Shown piece by piece: positions 34,168 to 40,658 of a stretch of DNA of 40,658 nt (position 1 is its first letter; each line of letters starts with the position of its first letter). Both the position numbers and the translations under genes were made by a program. This stretch comes from a virus. The stretch lies in IMG/VR virus record IMGVR_UViG_3300035698_009869, positions 1-40,658 of that record; one strand, 5' to 3'. The notes under the pieces are model-generated. The model saw only the letters and a list, made by a program, of their open reading frames with translations, did not search any database and had not been told where the DNA came from.

Positions 34168-34723
34168 GCTATGATATACCGACTACGGTCCAGAATCCTC
34201 CCCCGCCCTTTTTCGGGATTCGTTGCCGGACTTCTCCCCCGCCCTTTTTCGGGATTCGTTGCCGGACTTCTCCCCCGCCCTTTTTCGGGATTCGTTGCCG
34301 GACTTCTCCCATGACTTTTGATACCGTACTAGATTCTGCATGCTCACATGTGATTTTCGAGGTGTTCCTGTGATTTTCCGCCTAATCCATGTCTATTGGT
34401 CAGAATCCTGGTTATAAGTCCACATGCTCACATTTGCATGGGGGTAGAGGAATGGGGATCTAGAGAATCTCAGACTAATTTAGGAACTGTTCCGGTTTTT
34501 TGAATGCTCACGTTTAATTCGACTTCAAAACCATACCCCCGAGATAATCCGCGTTTAGAGTAATATATTAATATATTAATCTATATTCTCTCTTTAGTGG
34601 TAGGATAAGTGAGCATGTATGCCCACTCATATTGAAGCATAGTTTAGATCCCGAACAGGACCGAACAGGACCACCCACATTTCAAAATTCCGATTTTCGT
34701 AATATAAGAACGGTTATGATTTC
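34168..34723. other. Repeat-rich non-coding block, candidate origin or control region
   Basis: A 556-base stretch without a credible gene. It contains three GC-rich 36-base tandem repeats (34198-34305), ATGCTCAC at 34340, 34424 and 34504 with its inverse GTGAGCAT at 34609, an AT-only run (34561-34580), and a 10-base tandem duplication CCGAACAGGA (34651-34670). Iteron-like direct repeats beside an AT-rich run are typical of replication origins. Confidence 0.5.
34198..34305. repeat. 36-base tandem repeat, three exact copies
   Basis: Copies at 34198-34233, 34234-34269 and 34270-34305, followed by a partial CTCCC. Each contains CTCCCCCGCCC, TTTTTCGGG and CGTTGCCGG in order. The unit is far more GC-rich than its surroundings. 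Confidence 0.95.
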
Positions 34724-35104
34724 CTAGGAAAGGAGATCGTATTCCTCCTCTCTGCTAAGTTCGAGAACCATATTGGATAGGTTCTTTTTCCAATCTACTT
34801 GAACAGAGGTAAAGGACGACCTAAATGGAGCGCCTTTAGAATGGGTTTTCTTTAGCCGAGAGGCTTCTATTTCCCGAGTAATTTTATTAATAGCAGCTTC
34901 GATCGGTAGACCATCTAAAGGAATGGTACAAATGGGTTTTGCGGTCCTCCAATATTGTTCATCCTCATTTGGAATCAACTTTGTGATTTTCCTTCTCGAT
35001 CTCGCTGCTGTTAAGGCAGATTTCTCCGATACTGAGTTAATAAAGGAAAACCTGGTTTCCTTTGCATGATTTCCCTTTGCTGCAAACATTACTAATTTCG
35101 ACAT
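34724..35104 (-). CDS. Small basic protein, first gene of the minus-strand arm
   Basis: 126 residues from the ATG at 35104 (AAGGA upstream; the longer frame from 35233 has no site and crosses the likely promoter region). It starts MSKLVMFAAKG, has a Ser/Arg-rich part (A-L-T-A-A-R-S-R-R-K) and ends acidic. It is divergent from the primase gene across about 425 bases, a place where early regulators often lie. Function unknown. Confidence 0.55.
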   Translation of the reverse strand: MSKLVMFAAKGNHAKETRFSFINSVSEKSALTAARSRRKITKLIPNEDEQYWRTAKPICTIPLDGLPIEAAINKITREIEASRLKKTHSKGAPFRSSFTSVQVDWKKNLSNMVLELSREEEYDLLS

Positions 35105-35529
35105 TTTGCGTATCCTTAAAAAGTTTAATAAAAGGGATTTAAAATTATTTTTGTGTAAGTCTATGGATAGGATCGAAGTATAATCCATATAGGCAATAAA
35201 GAAGCCGGCAGGTTTAAAAAAACCAGCCATCAAAAATAAGTTTAGTTTGTAGTGTCTTTGGGTTCCTTTCCAGTTAAATGTTTTCTTACAATGCTTTTAC
35301 CGGAAAAATCCCAGGGAAAAACAAATTAGACTTATTTTTGTGCTTTTCTTTTAAAAAGGACTTTTTTCTAATTTAGTCCGTATAATCTAGTATTATTAGA
35401 GATTAGTGGGCACCGCTGCCACAACAAGATATTATCCAGGGAACCGATCAAAAAGTAGGAATGGCCATTTAGCGGTGCCCCATTCTGAAAGATCGGTTCC
35501 CTGGTCCAATTTTTTATGGAGCACCGCTT
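35105..35529. promoter_or_regulatory. Divergent intergenic region between the two arms
   Basis: This holds the start signals of both arms. On the plus strand TATAAT at 35381-35386 is preceded by CCG and would give a leader of about 135 bases. Earlier there is an imperfect hairpin at 35207-35228 and two copies of TTATTTTTGTG (35145 and 35332). The last 120 bases hold the interleaved inverted repeats described separately. No gene is seen. Confidence 0.55.
35408..35529 (+). promoter_or_regulatory. Interleaved inverted repeats in the primase leader (possible RNA switch)
   Basis: Arm A GGGCACCGCT (35408-35417), arm B CCAGGGAACCGATC (35436-35449), A' AGCGGTGCCC (35471-35480), B' GATCGGTTCCCTGG (35491-35504). 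Both pairs are perfect, and because they alternate (A-B-A'-B') they would form a pseudoknot. GCACCGCT occurs again at 35521-35528, between GGAG and the ATG at 35530, so A' can pair either with A or with the ribosome site. Confidence 0.7.
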
Positions 35530-38076
35530 ATGCCAGACTCATATCCCAAACTCTTTGAAGACGACCCTATTGAAGAAACTGATGACGATTCTGAATATCT
35601 CAGATTACAGTCCTTATCCATCAAGGACGTCCTAACCGAAGCAAAGATCTTTTTTAAAGACTACCATAATAAGGAAAAGGCAATCAATCCGGATATGGCA
35701 AAACTCCCAAAATGGATTCAATCCATTTTCCATATAGGGATCTACCCATATAGGGATTTAAGAAGAATCCATAGTTTAATGTGGATTAATGTGATTTACG
35801 CGAGATTAGCGCAAATTGCGGCGGCATATCATATTAAAATAGAGCTACCAGATGGGTCCCTCAAACCATTATCCTATTTTTCCTTTGTAATTGCCGAATC
35901 GGGTAAAGGAAAGGATCGGGCTATGAAAAAACTTATAGAGTGGGCAAAAGTTGAAATATCCAATAAGTTCTTCAAAGAACGGTTCAATTTAATTCAGAAT
36001 GATCAAAGAATAGATCTTTTGGCTTTAAAGAACTTATCCGATGCCGACCAATTAAAAATGCTTGATGTTCTTCCTGAGCTTGTTATCCCAAAATGGTCTG
36101 TTGGATCTTTTTCACTTTCAACAGCGCAGGGGTATAGGGATCATTTAATCAATACTAATCTTCTTGGATTCGGGGGTTTATTCATTGAAGCAACAGAATT
36201 TGGAGAAGCGTATAAGTCAAGGAACTCCGCATCCACCCTCGTTATATTCGAAATGCTACCAGCCTTATATGATGGATCTTTCCAAATAGGAGCACTAGTC
36301 AAGAACAAAGAAAGGAAAGATGCCCTTTCTTTCCTTCCAGAATCTGGCCTATCTGCAAACTGTATTCTCTTTGCTCACACTTCTTCCGCCCCATTAGAAG
36401 AAAATAGACTAGAGTTTCAAAATACCATAAAAGGAACTCTTGGGAGAAGATCTACTTTTTACATCCTTTCCCCAAGGATGATGGATCAATATGAGACCGA
36501 CTTAGAAAAAGAACTATTTGAGGAATCTAAGGAAGCTATAGGAAGAACCGAACGAGAAGTGGCAGAGGTACTCAAACAACAAATCTTCGATCCCTTTGAG
36601 GATTATTTGGTTAAGGTCTTTTTAAAAGAACAACCAGTTAAATTCTTTAAAGAATCCAAGGAAGCATTCGTTTATTGGAACGAACTTAATATGGTTAAAT
36701 CTAAGAAATTTGGAGAAGAATACCCAGGAAATGCTAGTTTCCTAAGACCAGAAATAGAAGGACGTGCTTTTAAAGCCATATCAATTGCGGCGATTAATGC
36801 TTTAATGGAGAATGCCTTATCTCTTAATAAGAATAACCATATATCCAAAAATGCCTATATGGATGCCATGTATTTGACAGAATTATCTGGTTCACATCTT
36901 CAAAAATGGTTTATTTCGCCCCAGGGGGATCAACAACCAATATGGTTACATGTATATGAATGGTTAAAGTACGAAGGGTTTCCAGAAGTATCCAAATCTG
37001 ATATCTTTAGGAAGTTTTTTAATAAACAGTATTTTCCGGCTGCCAGGTTCTCTTTCACCAATTCAAATCAAAAGTCGAACTTCTTCAATACATTATGGGA
37101 AGATCTAACCTTTCATTTAGAGAAACGGGAACAACATGCTCACATTACCAAGGGAAGCAAAAAGAGCAATTACTCTTTTCAAATACTTCCCAAAGATAAA
37201 ACACCAATTAAGGATACTGACAAGGTTAATATATCCATATCAACAACAGAATCTACCCATAAACTTAAGATAGTCAATAAAGGATTTAAGACCCTTAAAA
37301 TTGCCTGGTCCAAAATTCCAGATCTGGTTAGACATAAGAAAGCTACTGCCTATTCCCCTTACTCATATAAAGAAGGAACAAGGCATGGGGATAATTGGAT
37401 AGGTGAAACCGACCTTTTTATCTTGGATATTGATAATGATATCCCGGAATATACTTGGTTAGGAATAGAGCAAGCAGCTCGTTTTATTGAGAAATTGGGT
37501 CTTGGAGCCTGGATAATACCAACTCGAAGCCACATGAAAGGGAAGGATGGGAATGATCCAAGACCCAAATTTAGAATCTTCCTTAGGTTAAAAACCCCAA
37601 TTGTAGCTGCAGAGGTTAAAAACCCAACAAAGGTGATCCAAGCCCTTTTCTTGTACTTCAAAAAAGCAGGGATCACCCAATACGATAAGTCGTGTAAGGA
37701 TGCAGCAAGACATTATTTTCCGTCCCCAAATTTGAAAGGAATTAAATGCGAAGGAACCCCACTTAATTGGGAAAACATTTATGCGGATTATATCCTTAGA
37801 TCAGATGACTTTGTTATGGATTACGATTCTAAAGGCACTACAACTGAAAAAGACCTGTTAAGATGGGTTCGATATTATAAGGATAATCCACCTAGTATCG
37901 GTCACCGAAATAATAGTCTTTTTAAGACTGCATGTAACGCAGCTAGACTTGGTTGGAGTCTTGATAAAATAACCCAGGAACTAAAACCAACCGCCGAATC
38001 AGTGGGAACAGAAGGAATAAACACCACTATCCTTTCTGCATATAAAAAAATTAGTCAATCCGCTTATAGTGAGTAA
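35530..38076 (+). CDS. Helicase-like ATPase / primase fusion (DUF3987-like + AEP + PriCT)
   Basis: 848 residues. Residues 120-134 hold a P-loop-like V-I-A-E-S-G-K-G-K-D-R; G-G-L-F-I-E-A-T-E-F (214-223) is a Walker B candidate; G-T-L-G-R-R-S (303-309) could be an arginine finger. This part resembles DUF3987-type phage/plasmid helicases. The C-terminal part has the archaeo-eukaryotic primase pattern: L-D-I-D-N-D (632-637), R-P-K-F-R (678-682) and D719...R727-H-Y-F-P. A PriCT-like end follows (G-H-R-N-N-S-L-F, 791-798). It is likely the main replication protein. The helicase-before-primase order is less common. GGAG is eight bases from the ATG. Confidence 0.7.
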   Translation: MPDSYPKLFEDDPIEETDDDSEYLRLQSLSIKDVLTEAKIFFKDYHNKEKAINPDMAKLPKWIQSIFHIGIYPYRDLRRIHSLMWINVIYARLAQIAAAYHIKIELPDGSLKPLSYFSFVIAESGKGKDRAMKKLIEWAKVEISNKFFKERFNLIQNDQRIDLLALKNLSDADQLKMLDVLPELVIPKWSVGSFSLSTAQGYRDHLINTNLLGFGGLFIEATEFGEAYKSRNSASTLVIFEMLPALYDGSFQIGALVKNKERKDALSFLPESGLSANCILFAHTSSAPLEENRLEFQNTIKGTLGRRSTFYILSPRMMDQYETDLEKELFEESKEAIGRTEREVAEVLKQQIFDPFEDYLVKVFLKEQPVKFFKESKEAFVYWNELNMVKSKKFGEEYPGNASFLRPEIEGRAFKAISIAAINALMENALSLNKNNHISKNAYMDAMYLTELSGSHLQKWFISPQGDQQPIWLHVYEWLKYEGFPEVSKSDIFRKFFNKQYFPAARFSFTNSNQKSNFFNTLWEDLTFHLEKREQHAHITKGSKKSNYSFQILPKDKTPIKDTDKVNISISTTESTHKLKIVNKGFKTLKIAWSKIPDLVRHKKATAYSPYSYKEGTRHGDNWIGETDLFILDIDNDIPEYTWLGIEQAARFIEKLGLGAWIIPTRSHMKGKDGNDPRPKFRIFLRLKTPIVAAEVKNPTKVIQALFLYFKKAGITQYDKSCKDAARHYFPSPNLKGIKCEGTPLNWENIYADYILRSDDFVMDYDSKGTTTEKDLLRWVRYYKDNPPSIGHRNNSLFKTACNAARLGWSLDKITQELKPTAESVGTEGINTTILSAYKKISQSAYSE

Positions 38077-38120
38077 TAATATTCCCAAGATCCTAAAACA
38101 AATTAGAAAGAGGAAAAATA

Positions 38121-38837
38121 ATGCATAACAAAAATAAGGATTGGGAGAAATACGACCACCTATTAGGAAAAAAGATAGATCAGGACCTTGCTGATCTTAT
38201 TGGGAACTGCTCTAAAGGCGCAGTTTTTAAGAGAAGAACTAATAAGGGGATTCCATCCTTCAGAAATATGAAAAGGATTGATTGGGAGAAATACGACCAC
38301 CTATTAGGAAAAACGATAGATCAGGACCTTGCTGATCTTATCCATTGCACGACACATTTCGTTTCTCAGAGAAGAAAGAAATTGGGAATAGAAGCATTCG
38401 GAAAGGGATATGATTGGGAGAAATATGACCACCTATTAGGAAAAACGATAGATCAGGACCTTGCTGATCTTATGGGGATATCCAATATTTCCATTTATAA
38501 TAGGAGAAAGAAATTAGGAATTAAACCCGCTAATCCAAAAATTAAGATTGATTGGGAGAAATACGACCACCTATTAGGAACCATATCGGATCAAGAACTT
38601 TCTAAAATAATTGGAGTTTATACTAGTCCTGTTTATAATCGAAGAAAGAAATTGGGAATAGAAGCATTCGGAAAGGGATATGATTGGGAGAAATACGATC
38701 GTCTATTAGGAAAAATGACAGATAATGAGGTAAGAAAAAAAGTCGGATGTTCTTTAATAACAGTTTCAAAAAGAAGATATAGGAAAGGGATTGCCTCTTT
38801 TAGAGATTATAAAAAAGAAGGAAAAAATAATGACTAA
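38121..38837 (+). CDS. Five-repeat helix-turn-helix protein
   Basis: 238 residues made of five modules of 44-47 residues, starting with Trp at 8, 55, 99, 145 and 189. Each begins W-E-K-Y-D-H-L-L-G, continues D-Q-D-L-A-D-L (1-3) or variants, then a variable helix and R-R-K-K-L-G-I. The framework is nearly identical, even in DNA; the variable part is the predicted recognition helix. The modules resemble the N-terminal repeats of the homing endonuclease at 32611, but no nuclease domain is present. It is probably a sequence-specific DNA-binding protein. AGAGGA precedes the start. Confidence 0.75.
   Translation: MHNKNKDWEKYDHLLGKKIDQDLADLIGNCSKGAVFKRRTNKGIPSFRNMKRIDWEKYDHLLGKTIDQDLADLIHCTTHFVSQRRKKLGIEAFGKGYDWEKYDHLLGKTIDQDLADLMGISNISIYNRRKKLGIKPANPKIKIDWEKYDHLLGTISDQELSKIIGVYTSPVYNRRKKLGIEAFGKGYDWEKYDRLLGKMTDNEVRKKVGCSLITVSKRRYRKGIASFRDYKKEGKNND
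38139..38729 (+). repeat. Nucleotide repeats encoding the HTH modules
   Basis: GATTGGGAGAAATA and the following bases recur at 38139, 38280, 38412, 38550 and 38682. Units 1-3 are almost identical for about 60 bases; units 2 and 4 share the linker encoding E-A-F-G-K-G-Y. Confidence 0.9.
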
Positions 38838-39294
38838 TCAACGAATCAAAGTCTATACGAAAATGAATATAAGGACCGTTCATATCCCTACGCTCTATCC
38901 AGAAAAACCCGATAAATCTGATGCCTTTGGGAAAATTTACCTTCAGAAAACAAATGGGGGAAAATGCTCTACAAAAACCGCTAATCCCAAATGGGTAACT
39001 TCAAAATTAGATGTTGGAGAAGTCGTTTTCTTTGGATTCCTTTCTAGTATATTTTATCAAGGGAAAAGAAATTATAACGGTTGTTTATTAGAAGTAATTG
39101 ATTCTACCAAAACCCAACCATATACTTTTCCGGATGGGACGAAATTCTCATTAATTGGATACGAATTGATAACACATACTAACGATATGAATTTCAACTA
39201 TGCTCAAGCATGCCAGGATTTTCCAATCATGAGACTACATGGAGCAAACAATTGTGCCAGGTTAGTTTACGAGTGTTTAAAGAGAGGATTATAA
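38830..39294 (+). CDS. Unknown protein of the replication arm
   Basis: 154 residues from the ATG at 38830, which has AAGGA upstream and overlaps the previous gene's end. Beta-rich N-terminal two thirds (V-G-E-V-V-F-F-G-F-L, L-L-E-V-I-D-S), then a helical end with two Cys. Single-stranded-DNA binding would suit the neighbourhood and composition, but no motif proves it. Confidence 0.55.
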   Translation: MTNQRIKVYTKMNIRTVHIPTLYPEKPDKSDAFGKIYLQKTNGGKCSTKTANPKWVTSKLDVGEVVFFGFLSSIFYQGKRNYNGCLLEVIDSTKTQPYTFPDGTKFSLIGYELITHTNDMNFNYAQACQDFPIMRLHGANNCARLVYECLKRGL

Positions 39295-39296
39295 AA

Positions 39297-39497
39297 ATGG
39301 ATCACATTCAAAAAAGGAACGATGCCGTGGCTTTGATAGGAAACGCTTTTAAGAATCTTAAACCGAGAAGCCAATTAAAGATTAAGAGTTTAATATTGAG
39401 TTTACAAAACCCTCAATCAGGATCCTATTATAAAGATCCGGTTAGAATGGCTAATAGGATTACTAAAGGTGGATACGATAGGATTCTAGGAAAATAA
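39297..39497 (+). CDS. Small basic protein of the replication arm
   Basis: 66 residues from the ATG at 39297 (GAGAGG upstream), rich in Lys, Arg and Asn; the longer frame from 39210 overlaps the previous gene and lacks a site. It is helical with a basic central part (K-P-R-S-Q-L-K-I-K-S-L-I-L-S-L). Unrecognised. Confidence 0.55.
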   Translation: MDHIQKRNDAVALIGNAFKNLKPRSQLKIKSLILSLQNPQSGSYYKDPVRMANRITKGGYDRILGK

Positions 39498-39541
39498 TAT
39501 CATATAGGATTCAGTAGTTGAGCCCTATATTAATATTATAA

Positions 39542-39560
39542 GGGCACCGGTGGGGTGCTC
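39542..39560 (+). promoter_or_regulatory. Hairpin in the leader of the junction-spanning gene
   Basis: GGGCACC (39542-39548) pairs with GGTGCTC (39554-39560) with one G-T pair. Its first eight bases, GGGCACCG, are also in arm A of the primase leader. It lies about 28 bases before the ATG at 39589, which has TAGGAG upstream. Confidence 0.5.
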
Positions 39561-39588
39561 GGTCCAGAGGTGCTTTAGGAGATTGAGC

Positions 39589-40658
39589 ATGATTAAGGTA
39601 TCCATTCCCCATTTAATCAAATACAGATCTGGAGTCTCTTTTTTAAAGGAATTTCCCTGTACCATAAAATTTACAAATGAATATGATCTTAAAGAGAATG
39701 GCTGGATTAAAAAAATAGCAGTCGAGAAAGACGGGGATTTTTACATTGACCTATCCCAATATCATTGGGAGGCATTACAAGCGGGGTGGTCTAAATTCAA
39801 AGGGGAAAAAGAAGTATCGGATATAGATTTTATCCGATATATGCAGAAAAGTGTCGTAGCAGAATGGAATAATCACCCGAAACAATTATTTGGGAGAATG
39901 AATTTCGAAAACTCTACAATGCAAACAAGAGGTTTAATAATTCGATTACTCTTCAGATACTTCGATAGGAGCTACCCACAGAATTTTACAACGTGGAGAA
40001 ACAAAAACCGGAAGCTGCTGATTGATATAGCACCACCACGTATCTTGGATAAGTTCTTGGATAAGTTCTTGGGGACAGAGGACAACTCTAAGAGGATTCC
40101 TAAAACCCTGTATCGAACCGTTTTTAAGAAGCTAAAAACTATTAATAAGGAGATATCAGTATTAAAGTATGTTGAGAACGATACAGGATTACATGCCGAG
40201 TTTGTTTCTAAAATTCCTAAAGATCTTATAGCATCTTTTTTAACAAGCGATAATTTTGAATCTAGGTCGGCTGCGAAAGCAAGAATAGCCGGAAAGAAAA
40301 AACCAGACTTAAAAAAGGTGTTTAAGGAATCGTTGAAGGACTCGCTGTTAATAGCATTTAAGGATGAGGATAATACTTCCTATTACCCAATTCAAATCGC
40401 TGCAGTAACAATAGGCAATATGAATCTTGGTATTTCAGAGCTAACGTTTAGACACCAAACCCAATCCCTTAAACAAAATCAAAAAGACTGCTTTTTTATC
40501 TCAATGAAAATCATACTTGAAGAGAAATCCAATTATAGTATGCATCATTATTATTCTCTTTCAAGGAAGAAAAAGGATGCCGATGGGTATCAAAAGGACT
40601 TTTCCAAAGAGGAAATCCAAGAGGAATTTTCTCTTCCTACATCCGTAACTCTAAACAA
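39589..40658 (+). CDS. Junction-spanning unknown protein (N-terminal part; continues at 1-266)
   Basis: The frame opens at the ATG at 39589 with GGAG eight bases upstream and runs to the window end without a stop. Across the join it ends at 266, giving 402 residues. The N-terminal third is aromatic-rich (Y-H-W-E-A-L-Q-A-G-W); the middle is basic and helical with a K-K-K-P-D-L-K-K stretch; a later beta part includes I-Q-I-A-A-V-T-I-G. No domain is recognised. It is the last large gene of the plus-strand arm and may take part in replication, recombination or host takeover. Confidence 0.7.
   Translation, partial: MIKVSIPHLIKYRSGVSFLKEFPCTIKFTNEYDLKENGWIKKIAVEKDGDFYIDLSQYHWEALQAGWSKFKGEKEVSDIDFIRYMQKSVVAEWNNHPKQLFGRMNFENSTMQTRGLIIRLLFRYFDRSYPQNFTTWRNKNRKLLIDIAPPRILDKFLDKFLGTEDNSKRIPKTLYRTVFKKLKTINKEISVLKYVENDTGLHAEFVSKIPKDLIASFLTSDNFESRSAAKARIAGKKKPDLKKVFKESLKDSLLIAFKDEDNTSYYPIQIAAVTIGNMNLGISELTFRHQTQSLKQNQKDCFFISMKIILEEKSNYSMHHYYSLSRKKKDADGYQKDFSKEEIQEEFSLPTSVTLN
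40532..40658. repeat. Terminal direct repeat, right copy
   Basis: Identical to 1-127; see that entry. Removing one copy gives a circle of 40,531 bp. Confidence 0.95.

Noticed and set aside
34198-34305. CRISPR array
   Set aside because: The 36-base copies are directly contiguous with no unique spacers, and no cas gene is present.
34575-34584. Plus-strand near match (9 of 10) to the late-promoter core
   Set aside because: It lies in an AT-only run and would read against a gene, so chance is likely.
1-40658. tRNA genes, integrase, repressor or attachment site
   Set aside because: No cloverleaf-like sequence, recombinase motif or repressor-type gene was seen; lysogeny is not supported.

Overview
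The window looks like one complete, circularly assembled genome of a tailed DNA phage. The first 127 bases recur exactly as the last 127 (1-127 and 40532-40658), so the unique molecule would be about 40,531 bp, and one gene runs across the join. Evidence for a tailed phage is a large terminase with intact ATPase and nuclease motifs, a Mu gp29-like portal, a protease/scaffold gene, a major capsid protein, a tail-tube-like protein, a tail-hub-like protein and several fibre genes. The DNA is AT-rich and most genes carry a clear Shine-Dalgarno sequence, so a bacterial host is likely; nothing identifies it further. I see no integrase, repressor, tRNA, DNA polymerase, RNA polymerase or recognisable endolysin. 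A virulent phage that borrows the host's replication and transcription enzymes fits best.

Layout. There are two convergent arms. The short plus-strand arm (35530 through the join to 479) is the likely early/replication arm: a helicase-like ATPase fused to an archaeo-eukaryotic-type primase (35530), a protein made of five tandem helix-turn-helix repeats (38121), three unrecognised genes, and a small coiled-coil protein. The long minus-strand arm (35104 down to 476) holds everything else. In transcription order it has two small unknown genes around a repeat-rich non-coding block (34168-34723), a free-standing HNH/AP2 homing endonuclease, a ligase-like/NMN-adenylyltransferase-like fusion, virion-surface and fibre proteins, a GT42-like glycosyltransferase, a cluster of tiny genes, a likely small terminase, the large terminase, portal, protease/scaffold, decoration protein and capsid. 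Tail tube, tail-core proteins, hub and long fibre follow, ending with a collagen-like fibre.

Control. Six minus-strand transcription units start downstream of the same 10-base motif, A[AG]TA[AT]TCTAT, probably the late promoter. At two places a terminator hairpin sits just before it. The leader of the primase gene contains two interleaved perfect inverted repeats, and a third copy of one arm covers the ribosome binding site; this could be an RNA switch or part of an origin. Capsid mRNA ends in three hairpins that abut with no spacer.

Most unusual points: (1) the place normally held by one tape-measure gene is filled by several short overlapping genes, three of them related glycine-zipper proteins; (2) the five-repeat helix-turn-helix protein varies mainly in its predicted recognition helices while its framework DNA is almost identical; (3) two small genes each appear to need a -1 frameshift; (4) the ligase-like/adenylyltransferase fusion and the GT42-like enzyme sit among virion genes. 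All functions are read from sequence motifs and gene order by eye; no database search was run.
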